64,000 nucleotides of DNA, from positions 4,526,001 to 4,590,000 of the forward strand of contig NC_090951.1 in NCBI RefSeq assembly GCF_040807025.1. Reading direction: 5' to 3'. Origin of the DNA: Struthio camelus (Eukaryota; Chordata; Aves; Struthioniformes; Struthionidae). Positions 46,954 to 59,900 of this stretch are shown here, in pieces. The notes beneath the pieces are model-generated. The model was not told where the DNA came from. It did no database searches and worked only from the letters and a program-made list of their open reading frames with translations. Position 1 is the stretch's first letter. Each line of letters starts with the position of its first letter. The position numbers and the translations under genes are program-made.

Positions 46954-49900
46954 GTGAGCCCCGCCGTGAGTGCTCCTGGACGTGAAACGGACCGTGTTTC
47001 TCGCGGCCTGAGACAAGGGGGGAAAGAGCTGGAGAAAACTTGCCTGAAGCGGAGCACGTCCTGCTGCTCCCCCGTGTCTCGCCCTGTCCTGCATGATCGG
47101 GTTTTGCTGCCGCCGCAGAGTGCAACTCGCTCCCGTGGCAGCCAAAGTCCGTAGCTCCATCAGTCCTTTGTTTCACCCCAGGACTTAAGCTCCGTTGGGG
47201 TTTTTCCCCCCTTTCCACATTGCTTCTCAGTCTGCGTATAAACCAGATAAAACGCTTGCTTAGCAAAGGTCCCATTGTTTAGCACCGCAGTTTGAAAGCA
47301 TATCTTACTGCAGAGCAAAAAATGCTCCGATTTTTGTGGCTAAAAAAATTAGTCATACTGATTGTTATGCAAGGAAATTTTCCTCCTGTAAATTATATTC
47401 ACAGTACTAATGTAACTGCTGGCTCTGATTTTTAAGAACATGAAACCTTAGAGCAGAGCGGTTGTGCAGAAGATTTGCTTGAACAATACGGCGCTGAAAA
47501 CAATTGTATATGTGGCAGTGCACAACCACGGCAGTTGTGGTTCTAGGTTTAAACGTGGCAGCTGATTGTTAAGCTGTCAGTTGTAGAACATCATTAACAG
47601 GAGAAACAAAGCCCGGACGGGGGGGAATGAAAATGCATGGAGAAATATTGAACTTAATCTGATCCTAATTTTTGAGATGTTTTGATTTCTCTCAAAATAA
47701 CTTCTGGGGGGTAATGTATAGCTTTTCCCCCTATCTTGCCTGATATTTAATAATGTCATGAAGTGACATGAGATGTGAAGCATTTGTAACTAATACCAGT
47801 CTATAACTGACAAAGCCTTCCCAGCTCACTTACTCTGTAGTCAAGTATTATGGTTAATCTTCTGTATTTTTAGACTTAGATATCTGTATTGTGAGGAACT
47901 GTGCATCTTCCCAAGGTGGGGCGAATCCCAGGGGCACTCCAATCAAAGAGCCCTGCATGAGTTTAAACGCAAATGACTGTGAGGGTCTTACTGGTCCATA
48001 ATGGTCTTTCCAGTCCTGGGGCTTGGCTGTATTTTATTGAGTTTGAGGGGAGGACTTCCACTGACTTACATGAGGGCAGGACTGATCTTCTGATCAGTGA
48101 ATAGAGATCTTAGGAGCAAACTATATTCTAGCCCTGGGAAGCAGTCACTAAATCATAGGGATTAAACTGTTCTGCCAAGACATTTGCAATGGGGTCTTGT
48201 CAATGCTAACATAACTACTAGTTTGCAGCTATTCTTTAGACCTTTGCAGGGGAAATTTTCAAAATAGAATGGCATCCTACTTAAATTCAAGTAGATAATG
48301 TCAGGAGAGCTGATGACCTGTACCACAAGAACTCTTCTCCCACCCAACCCTTTTTAATGTGGAATATAAGGGAAAAAAAAAAAACAATTACCAGGCATAG
48401 GGGGAAGCCCAGGGCTTGTCCTCAGCTCTGCTACACAGGTTCATTTTGAGGAGGGAAACCTCTTGTTTGTTCCTTTGCCCAGGGGTGCTGAGCACCTCAA
48501 TTCCTAGTGGTCTTCAGGGAGATTTCAAAATGTCAGCACTTCTGAAGTTCATGCCAACAATTTCTAAAGGATTAGTAGTTTCCCTGGAGGTCAACAGCTT
48601 AAATATCTGAGTGCCTTTGTTCTCTGTCTCCTCTTGTGGCTGAGATAACTGAACCAGCATCCCCAGATGTCTGAGGCTTGCAAAGCAACCTTCCCCATTT
48701 ATTTTCTCTCCGTGTTTTTAAAGAGTCAATCTCTTATTTTATCTGAGTTGTTTCTTAATGTTTTGTCTGAAGTGGTACCCTCTTTAGGAACAGTTCCTAT
48801 CGTCCCTTCTGTAGCAAAGGGAATGTTTTTGTTAAGTGGATAAGCAGAGAGAGGGGCTTTAGCAGAGAGCGGTCACCGGTTAGGCTGGGTAGGACGTGTG
48901 TAACAACTCATGGAGTCACATACTGCACTTCAGAATATGGCCAGTTTTGTTTTCTTGCCATCGCTTGCATGTGCCAAACCCATATTTATAAATAGGGCCT
49001 TGAAACAGATAAAGTTTGAGAAGACTTTGTTTTACACTAGCAAAGTGCTAAGCTGGCCCCAACATGGAAACATTTTTACAGCAAAAAGGAAATTCTGCGT
49101 ATTTTAGGCATAAGCAAGATGAAGGAGGATACCAATAAAGGGCATCTGTGGGGTAGACTGTGGCCCGTCATTAGCCTAAAACGTGAAGCTAAATCCCTTA
49201 TCGATTCTCTCCCTTTCCCTCTTTCTTCATCTGCACCTCGTGCGGGCTGGTTCCTTGGCAGACCAGAGGCAAGGGAGGTTATTCTCAAACCTACCTCTAG
49301 GCTTTAAAGAACTAGGAAAATTCAGGTACCAGGTTCTTGGCTAAGTGTCAGCAAGGAGCTTCCTCCACCCACGAATTAACGGATGCTGCACCAGCAGAGG
49401 AAGGAAGAGATGCAAGTTTCAGTGACTCCATCTGTGCAACTCCCCATAGCCTGGACCACTAGACATCAGTCAGAAAGCAAGGCTCGTGCCAGCAACGAAG
49501 TTAGAGATTTCCTTCCCATCTGGAAGAAAGGTGCCAAATGTTACTATGAAGCAGAGCTGGCTGGAATATTTCTTCTGAAACAAAGTCAGTGGAAAAAGAG
49601 TAGGAAGGGAAGGGAAGGGAAGAGATGCTACATATTGTTCCTTCCTGTTGCTACATCTCTTCCCTCCTGATCCTTCTAAATTTTACTGGAGAGGATAAGA
49701 GCTACTATTCATGCAAACAGCTTCAGCAAATGTGATTAAAAGACAAAAAAGCTGACATCAGAATAAACTTCTTTGTTATGAATTCCTGTTTTGTGGAAAA
49801 CGCTGCCCTGAAAGCCACAGAGTACTGCAGCTGCCTCTCGTAGCAGCTGAGCATAATTTGGTGGTTGAAGGTGAGAGTGGGAGCTGGAATTGCAAACCTC

Positions 49901-52900
49901 AGCATGCAAAGCGTCGCCAAGCACCTCAGTCGGAGCTTGCTCTGCTCCACTTACGCTCCAGCTATTTCAGTGCCGTTCTGAGTGGAAAACATCTGTGTCT
50001 CCCACTTTCTTTAATAACCATTCTTATTAAAAGCACCTTCAGCATCGCTTTCCTCCAGGGCATTAAATTACAGGGCAGGCAGAGTCAGCGTGTGCTAATT
50101 CATGTGGCTCTGAGACCAGGGAGTCCTTCTGTACTGGTTTGGAAGACTTGTCTTTGCCTGTAGTGGGTATCCTGCCTGGTGCGAGGGTAGAGGTTATGGA
50201 GGGCGGGAGGGGGTTGTTGGTAGGGGGTCATATTTTTGCTTTTTCTTCCCCCCATACATAACTCTTTGCATGCGGACCGTGGCCCAACTCATTACTGATT
50301 CGGTAAACGTCCTCAGGGAATGATAGCGGATGAGGATCTAGGGAAAGAAAGTGAAATTGCTTCATTTAATGGATGTAGCAGTTCAAAAAGACCATGTGAC
50401 CAAGCAGCTCTCTGCAAACCTGCGGTAGCGCCCTGTGGGCTGCCGCTCAGTGCACGCGTGAACGGCTGAGATGCTCAGCTCCAGGCGCGGAGGGGCCCGT
50501 GCCCTGCTCCAGGAGCTGCCGCTGCACCCTGCCCGTCTTGTGCAGGTTTCATTCCTCTTGCCTGCTGTATTCTCAAATATTCAGGGTACATCAGAGCTAC
50601 ATGTTACATGTGCTGGGGTGGAGGCTTTCTCTTCCTGAACTTTTTACTAAGCTTTGTGTACTGGCAGAAAAGTGTAAGAAAATGCATAATCAAACTATCA
50701 TCTTTCCCCTTTCCATTATTGGGGGACTGCGATTGCCACTCTTCAAGGAAGAAAGCGTGGTAAGAAATGCTTCTTCCATGCCCTTTTGTTCAGAGGCCCA
50801 TGATTATATCCGTGCTGCGAGCATAGCCTGAGCCCCGCACTTTTGCTTATCAGTTGCTGTCACGCTCAGGTCCATATCAGGCGGCAAGAAGACCAGCACA
50901 TTTTGGCCTTGGACGACTAGGAGGTGGCCTCTAATAACACTTCCCCTTGCAGTCCTGTAAAATGAGCCACGTATGTGGCTGTATTGGCTTTTGTCTGACC
51001 CAGAGAGTCTGGAGACCATAAGTTGAGGACATAACTGTGTCAGGGTCATTAAACACACAGTGTAGACAACCCCTGTGTCTTCTGGCTAAGGACTGTTTTG
51101 GTTGGGCTTAGCAGCACAAGATTACCTCTGCATTAAACAAGGACTTAATTCAAGGCTTTTGATCCATTTTACTGCACAGTTACAGCTCTTGCCTGTGCAG
51201 ATGGCACGGATCCAGACGTAGCATTAATTTAGTGTTTAGCAGTACGTGCCATCAGTATTCTAAACAAAAAGCTGAGCTGGCGGATTTGAAGCCAGGAACA
51301 CCGATAAGAGTTGAAGGTTGTTGTACGGAAGGATGTGAAGGCTCTTGAGTTTTTTGGTAGTTAATTTCAAAGTCTCTTACTTGGGCTGGTGATACTGCTG
51401 CTGAGAAGAGGTGCGTGACATATAGCTGAAATCCCAAACTAAAACACAGGTCCAAAACCTATGCTTAAATTTTGTTTTGTATCAGTGATGCTTGACTGCA
51501 CTGGACAGGTTGGTGCATTTTCTGCGCACTCTCAAGTATATCTGAGCAACAGAACATTTCAGAGTCTATGTCTGTAGTTTAATTTTTTTAATGTGTACTC
51601 TGCCATAACGTAATGGAGAGGTTGGAATACTGTATTTTCCCCCATCGCACATGTGAACAGTTGCTTTCCAATGCATCTCTGACAAAAGAAATAATGACCC
51701 TTCTATTTGGAAAGCCCTGGTCCAGATAAATAATTGCAATGACAGCATGAAATGGGATAGTTATTCATGTGTCTGAAAAGATCAGACCAGAACCACGCTG
51801 TGCATTCAGCACAAGGAAGAACTGAAAATCTTCAGTATGAAATAAATACTCTACAAAAATATTTCTGGTTGACATAAAATATTAGGAAGAAAACAGAAGA
51901 AAACCTAACTCCTGAAACAAATGCAAGCTCTTCTGGGCTTGTGGCATTTCCCACATAAAGCCTGGCCATAACTGGTATGCAGAGGACTTAGGCGGTAAGA
52001 GGCAAGAGTCAGATCATCAAGATTATGTTGGTATCTCAAGCTGTGGGAAAGCGTCTGAGTTTTGTAAAAATACCTGAGGACGTATAATGAGATAGATGCT
52101 TTTCTGTATTTGCCTACATCTTTAGGTGCTAAAATGGCTTTGTAAATCAGTTTCTTACTAGTTTTGTTCTTTCTTTTTAAAGTTCATCTTCCCGGCTTTC
52201 CCGTATATGTATTGAAAGGAAGACCTAGGGACAACCATGGTTTATGGGGATTTCGCACTGTCCTTGTCTGTGGAGTTTCCCTGTCCCTTGGGCCTGGCTG
52301 GGGCAGTGGTGGCTCCAGCAGCATTGGGTGGATTTGACAGCTGTCTCCTGGCTGCCAGCTGGAGCTGCGGCTGGGGCTGTCCCTAGGATTGGGAGGGAGG
52401 CTGTCTTAGGGAGTTTTCTCATTAACTTTTATGGGAGTAACTCATCAGCTCAAGGTCTACGCTGGAACTGTAGCTATCTAGATGCAGTTTAGTTTTGTGA
52501 TGCTTAACAAAATAGCATGGCTGTAGGTCTGCATTTTACCATCTTGTGATAAAGGCACAAGAGTAAGTAAAGAGAGTTTTATCTTTTGCGTGCTCTTTGT
52601 TTGGAGCCTGTCTGGCCTCTCACTTCTGGCCGACTCTGAAGAAATCTTTCCTTCCTTAGGACAAGAAGAACAAAGATGAGCTGGATGGTAGCTCCCAGTT
52701 TCCTCCCACTCTGCACTGCAGCAAACCCAGTTTAGGAGAGAGGCGGATACAGGACCACTGGGGCTGGGGCTACCGTTGTTGACCGCACATGCTCCTTGCT
52801 CCTTCAGCAGGAATAGTTAACCCAGCTGAAGGGATCTGCGGTTTGGCAAAGCAGGCAATGGGGCCTATGGCCAGGCTGCAGTCCCCTGCAGTGTGCTCTG

Positions 52901-55900
52901 CAGCCCTATTTTCAAGGGCTTTGGAGCAAGGCCTGAGAGTCCCCCACCACATCCAGGATTGACTGGAGCGTAGAAGATGGAAAAGCCAGTGCAATAGTCA
53001 GGGACGATTTTCTGTCGGCACTCCTAACCAGGTGACTAAAGCTAGTTTGGGTGGCTGAAGAGGTGGAGAATTTACAAATTAATCCTAAAAGGAATAAATT
53101 CCCGTTGAAACCAACAAAAGAAATCCTTGCTGAAATCTGTCACGCGCTATTGGTAATTCAGTGTTGGGCAAAACACAAAAGCAGATCTTTCTAGCAGATA
53201 CCTTCCTGTGCCTGACCTCGATTTAGCAGGCAGATGAAGCTCGGATTGGTGGCCTTATCTCAGCATGTCTCTCACTTGGCCGTTCCCAGCTGTAAGACTA
53301 AGAACTGTGAAGCTTTCGATAGTGTATTTCTTTCTTGCAGCTCATATCTTTTGTTGATGAGTCAGTGCATTTCAAGCTAACGGGGAATTTTTTAGTGCAG
53401 CTGAATCAAAGGGTCTGGGTAGAAGAAAAAAAGGGGAATACAATCAAGGAAATCTCTGCAGCTTGGCATCCGGCTTTGTTGACAGCCAAGAGCACTTTAA
53501 TCAGTATATTTGGAAAATCCTTCCTTACTGATAAGTAAGGGGTTTGGAGAAAGATACTAAGCAATGTCCATTAAGGCATTCATTGTACTTTTCATAGTTT
53601 GTATAACACCTACCGCCGCTTGCAGTTGAAGGAGTAGTGACATTAGTAGGAATTAATGTTGTTAATTTCTGCTGTTTGTAGCTTGTGAAACCCTCTCAAA
53701 TAAAGCTGCTATTTCTGTTCCATCCAGTTCTATTAATAATATGCGTTATTTGCTTCTCTCTGCCCTGAAATTCATGGCTTAGGAACCAGGAAAGTGGTTT
53801 TGTAGAGCCAGGCAGGATTTCCTCTTTCAGAGGAAATCTGCTGTCTCTGTGATTTGTTAGACTCTCCCGACACCCAGCAAATTCCTAAGACCAGCATAAG
53901 TATTTCTGTTTGTGAAAATGAGGAGAAGGGGGAGGATGTGGACGTCCTGAGATTTCTAGTGGAGCTGGCACTGATGGCACCGGTGACTTCCAGCACGGTG
54001 AGGTGATCTGTCAGGGCAGAGCGGATTAACTGTGAAAGAGGAAATCTGCGAGTATAAAAGCTCTTGCGTTTCGATCCTGTTCTCGCTCTGAACGTGCTTC
54101 AGACTAATTGTGAAACCCAACCACTTCTGCTCAGGGATTCAGACCAGCGGTTGGAGCATACACAGGCTGCACTACTGCTGGAAAAAAACTCCAGCCTGTT
54201 CCTATTGCACTATTAGAAAAAGAGACATGTTAATTGTTAAGAGCCCTATTTCACGTTCCCTCTTGGCTTTTTCTGCCTCAGCCACTGCAATTCACAACCT
54301 GGCACATTAAGTTAAAGCATCACACGTTCATAATTTATATTCAGTACAGAGGACAGAAAACTGTGGCGGCTGAGGAGCTGCCTACTGTGGGGATATAACC
54401 TCTAAGGGGAGACAGGAAGAGAAAGCACCCAGCTTGGGTGTAACCTTTCGAGCCCATACAGGTAAACGTGCCCCGGGGAAATATTGCCAAAGATTGTGAC
54501 TCAAAGTCCTAAGTCTAACCTCAGTTGCTCATTAAACTTATCAGGACTTAACATGATGAGGTAACAGTTGCTCAGACTCACCAAGCTGTAAGGTGATCTA
54601 AAAGATAAAAGCCCACAAGGAACAGCTAATTTTGGCTCCCTTAGGTGCCCTGATGAAGCTGCTCCTTCAGCCTCCTTTCCAGGTTGCTGTCAAGAAGCAC
54701 TGCACAAAAACTTGGAATTCTTCCTATTCATTATATCTTCGTATTATCTATATAAAGGGACCTACTCCAAAGCAGTCTTCAGGATCTGCAATAGCCTTTG
54801 GTAGAAGCAGCAAGGTTGAAAAACCTACATACTCAAGGTGGAAAGTGATCTGTCCATGACAAGGATGGTGACACGGTTACAGTATAGTAGGGGCCAGGAC
54901 TTGATGACATTAAATTGCCTTCTATCACTGTGTTCCCACAGGAACCACAGCACAGTTCTTAGCAAAACGTGGCCTCCTTTACTGTCAGAGCTGGGAAAGC
55001 AAGGTTTTTTTTCCTATAACTGTTAATAGTAACAGTTTACTGGGGATTTACAGTCTCTCTTCACCTTGGGTATTTCCTGGCTGTCGGTTCATTTACGGCT
55101 CTAATCAATCTTGGCGAGATTCTCATACTTGCCAGTAACAGGGCACCTGCGAGAGAAGTTTTGTTTGCCTGCACTTTTGATACGTATGGTTCTTCTTCTG
55201 CTTCGAGACCCATCTGCCTGTATTTTTTTTTTTGACAATCTCTCTTTTTTTTAAAAAAAAATTAATTCTTAGTGGAGTTTATTTTACACACTCTTGCAGC
55301 GTCATCCCCCTCCCATTTTCCAGTTTTCCCCAATACTTCTCTTTCAGCAGCAAAAAAGTATATAGAGAACAAAATATGGAGGGGATGGATGGGATTTTTA
55401 AGACGTGGAAAGATAGTATCTTTCATCAGAGATAGTTCTGCTTATTCAGGCTTTGACAAAACATAGTGTTTAAAAAGCACTGAGACCTGCCAGCTCTCAG
55501 AGAACATCCCACTCTTCTGCACAGATTTCTAGCAGCTTATTTTCTGAGGCTGGACAATATAGAACTGCTTCTTCCCTATCTCCAGGGCTCTTGGGGCTGT
55601 CCTGACCATTTATGGAGAATGCTGTAATGGACCCAAATGAAGGTGATGTTAGTGACCACGTTACCACACTTGGAGACTGTGTTGTCACCTGTCAAGCAAT
55701 CAAGACAGCAAATAAATATAAGACATGTTGAACTGGTCACAACAAGTATAACCAGGATTAACATGATTCTTTTCAAACAGCAAGTTTATTCTTCTATTTT
55801 GAGTCATCTTGCTTCATTGGAAAGGTCTTCAGTGGCAGAAATGAAGCAGCTATGATTAGGTATATTCCACGATTGCACAACTGTCCATCTGCTCTGTGTT

Positions 55901-56836
55901 TCTGCACAATCCTAGCTGTAGGTTTCAGCATCCTGCAAGCTGCCAGAAGAGACTGAGGATATGAGTGGATGCTATCACAGGCCTTATAAGTGCTTGCGAT
56001 CATGAAGGCATCCTACTGCCTTGGTGGATGAGTCATCCTGCAATGAAAGAAAAAACTCCGAGACAAGGAGTTTACAAGGTTTTTACACATATAGCCAGAC
56101 TAAATAACTCTAGTCTAGCCTGATATAGCAGAAACCAGCTGCGAAGCAAGGATTAGGACAGTTTTAAAATCCAAGACCTGATCTTCCTCCTTCTCTACAA
56201 ATCTTAGAAATGAGTAGAAAAGCACATCTGGGGAAGTAGTTGCAAATGATTTTTGCTCCTGCTCCCTCACCCCTTATAAACTCATTCTGCAAGGGAGCCA
56301 AAAATGTTGCTGAAGGGAAGAAGGGGAAAGGATCAGATTTGCGTGGTGGCCGGTTTCTGGGTATATTTTATAAAATGTGATCCTAATCTTGCTATCCTAT
56401 AAGAAGGAGAGTGGCTGGATAACCGCTTTCTTTCCTTCTTGACCAGTGACCTGCAGATGAATGATCTGGCTGGACGTATCACTGGATTAGCTCGGTGCCC
56501 CTGAACTGCCAGTTGACTCTTTGTAGTCCTTTCCAAACTTACCAGCAGCACACTAATGTGGCATGATGCAGCCAGCAGAGCCAGATTCGTCCCGGTCACT
56601 CAGAGCTCCCTAGGAAGGCACAGACCTAACACGGGCAAAGCACATCTTGCAAGCCAAGGGCAGGTGTGCAGTGCCCCTGTATTGCCCACTTTACCCACAG
56701 GGATCCTAGCACACACTCAGTAGCGTGTGCCTGCCTTGATCATTAAGTTGGGAGCAATATTCTCACCCAAAAAAAAGATTGGGGCAAGGACGTTTCTGCT
56801 TTTAATCACTTTCTCCTTGTTTCTTTGTCTCTCCAG
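46954..56836 (+). other. COTL1: COTL1 intron 2 (9.9 kb)
   Basis: Intron between CACAG|GTGAGC and TCTCCAG|ATGATG. No transposable element was recognised. It contains scattered open frames of fewer than about 110 codons on both strands, a GGGAA repeat near 49600 and two splice-acceptor-like sequences (52651-52659 and before 53340) that could mark cryptic exons. None has support beyond the site itself. Confidence 0.85.
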
Positions 56837-56994
56837 ATGATGTTCGATTGTTTGGTTTTGTCCGATTTACCACCGGCGATGCCATGAGCAAGCGAGTCAA
56901 GTTTGCCCTCATCACTTGGATTGGAGAGAGTGTCAGTGGCCTGCAGAGAGCCAAAACTGGGACTGACAAGACGCTGGTCAAAGAAGTAGTACAG
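56837..56994 (+). CDS. COTL1: COTL1 exon 3 (actin-binding region)
   Basis: This 158-nt exon encodes Asp54 (completed) to Gln106: DVRLFGFVRFTTGDAMSKR, then KFALITWIGE, then LQRAKTGTDKTLVKEVVQ. Its acceptor is CTCTCCAG and its donor CAG|GTAACC. Lys75, reported in the literature as essential for F-actin binding, is present in SKRVKF. Human COTL1 has 142 residues, so about 36 C-terminal residues (starting NFAKEF in human) are missing. I searched 56995-64000 for them and did not find them. The window therefore cuts the gene, and there is no sign that it is broken. Confidence 0.97.
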
Positions 56995-59900
56995 GTAACC
57001 TCTGCCTTCTGCTTCTAACCCTCAGTTCTCGTGCTTTTAGCTCTATGGACATCAGCAGGAGGTGAGAGAGGGGGAAGGATCAGATCATCTTTCAACTTAG
57101 TAGTTAGTCCTTTAAAAGGAACAGAGTTTCCTATTGCCTCTCTTCCTACTGGGAAGACTTAACATCTATCCTTGAGCGCTCTGGCATAAAGCAGCATCTT
57201 TGGGCTTAAAGCTGTCTTAACTATTTCACGAACAGGGAATATACGCATTCCCCTCCTTGTCTCCGTCAAGATGTTTCACTTCCTCCCTCCCCAATATGCA
57301 AATAGTGTAATATTGAATGACAGGAAACAATGCAGTATTAAGTTAAGCAGGTAAAGTTAACCAGGGAAACCCACGCGTTGGTGTAATTTTTCTCCTGAGG
57401 CCTTTTGTCTCTGCACAGTGAATTCGTGGATACAATCAGCTGAAATCTGAAGTCCCTATCGGTACCAATTAACTAACAGCTTTTAATAGGTAACTAGATT
57501 TGAATAGTCTTCTGTTTGTCATTGGGCGTATCCGAGAAAAAGAGAAATGGGCTTAGTGCACACCTTGAAAGGATTTCACTTGAATTTGTCGGCCCAAACC
57601 GAGCATATCATTTAACTGTTTCAAGGCCTACCAGGGCGTGGAGGCACGGGGCTCGGGCCATCAGGCCTCAAGCTCAGTGAACGTTAAAGCTCGGGAAAAC
57701 AAACAGCTACTGTGAGAGATGGGAATTGTGGCATGCCACAAAGAACTGCTGCTGGAAAGCAAGGGTGCCTGACTCCAACTGAGAGGACATTAACATTTAG
57801 CGTATGTTTCCTCTGAAGAAGTATTTATAGCAAGATTAGCTCTTTCAACGAAATCCAGTGCCAACTCTCCAATGCTTGAGAAATGATCTTTCTTACCGTG
57901 CTGGGAGAACAGGCTGCATATTGAAATATCCTCCTCAATAATTCTGCTCTTGCCTATATAAAGAACTCTTCAAAAAGGATAATATGGAGAATGAAGGCTC
58001 CCTCGGTTCATTGGATAACTTCTACTATATAGAAGATTATTTTTAGATAAGAAGAATGAAGAATATAATAAATTCATATTCCTTCCGGGAGATAAGCATT
58101 GGTGCTAAATCTTTCAAAATTGTAACTATACAGAAGGGTCCATTCTGAAAAGAAACTTTCATGGCACCTGATAGATAGAAAAGCAAACCTCTGTTCATGT
58201 GAAGCAGCTGAAGCTGCTTAAGTGTAATGGGAGATAAAATTATAGAGTACTAATGAATGACTCATGAGTCACTAAGCCTCAGATTTTTAAAAATATGTTT
58301 AGACACTTGATTCCTGTTGATTTGAATAACATTCCTAAATGCCATTCTAGGATCTGTCCCTCAGTTTTGTTACATATCATCTGCAATTTCATTTGTTTCA
58401 TGTTAGATTAGTAATCTACGTGAGTTGGTAATGTGGTGGAACATTAGCTATCCTTGGCGGTTACTTAAAAGCATTCACATTCCAATTAATCGCTGCTAAA
58501 ATATGAAGACAATGCAACTTGTGTTCAATACATTTTTATTTAGCCACCCTAATTATAACTTGTTCTAAAATATTTTCAAATGTAAGGTCAATGGGGATAC
58601 ATTTCCCTTAAGAAGTTATCTTGACAACTCATCTGAAACAGTTCCTTTATAGGTGAATTAAGGCTATTTGTGCAGATGTCTTTGTGAGTATCTCACACAA
58701 CCATGAATGAGTGCATCCCATATCCTGTTGTGATATTAATGGATATCCATGAAGAAGTAACCCAGGACTATACAGATCGACCAGTGGCACAATTAGAGCC
58801 AGTTCCCCTATGAAGGCTTTTCTGATTCATTGTTTTTCAGTGTAGAGGCACCTAACAGGACAAACACCCTATTTCCAAGATGCTGTGGTTCCTGGTCAGA
58901 CAAAGAGAGAGCAGATAGTAACTAGCATTGCTTTGCAAACTTTGGCAGCCTTTTCACACACATTCAGTTTATGGCTGACCGTCTGTCTTTGAACTAATGT
59001 AAATAAAATAAAGGATGTGAGTTTATGCTCCCAGAACATAGTGACTGAGACAACTATCTACATGTGCAACTGAACCTCTCAGTGGAGCTGAATATGAGTA
59101 AAATCTTGCAGGTAATCTATAAAAACAAAAGAAAACAAGAAATCCTGCAATTTAGTAACAGAAGTTTATCCCAGTACTACTTCTCTCTTAAAAGGTCTCT
59201 TGCTCTTCATCTTCCAAAGTTTATTCCCAGTCACCTCACTACCTCTGATTTTTGCAGGGATTATTTGGGATGTGAGTTACACATAGAAAAATACAGTTGG
59301 TTATTTGCTGTAATAAGAAAGTACAAATCTGACTCAATGTTGGTTCATTATTTGGGGTAGTTATTGCTCCAAAGTGGGGGAAAAATTTTTTTTTAACAAA
59401 CCCTGAGGAGCCTCTAGGCTTTTAGAGCAGTCTGGCTCTCTGGAGGTTTAGTTATGTGTGTGACCCATAGGTGCACTTACCTTATGCGATGTGGCTGTCC
59501 TTCAAAGAAGTGTGGCACAAGGAGGCTTTTTTGTACAGCAGATAACAGCTTCGGTTTTCATGATCTATAGAAGCGATTGGTTGGGATTCCAAAACAACAG
59601 CTCTTCAGTCTGAGAAGCCCTCAGTAAAACTCAAAGAGTGCTCGCTAGCTTATAACATTTGCAGAAAACTCACTGTGGCTCTTTATTTCAAGACCAAAGC
59701 TCCAGTGTGAGGTGAACGCCTGCTTTATATTCTCTACTACTTTGTAGATGCATTGACGAGTTGCAGTTGAGCTCTGCCCAAAGCTGAACAAACGCCAATA
59801 AACACTGCTCTTCTGCCGAGACACTCAAAGTGAAAGGGAGTCAGCTTGAATACTGCCTAGCAAGCAAACTCCACCGTGCCCCATCTGTAGAATAAAGGCT

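Noticed and set aside
46566-47057. 163-codon minus-strand frame with HPLG repeats
   Set aside because: It is the antisense of the intron 1 array plus COTL1 exon 2; the repeated peptide reflects the DNA repeat.
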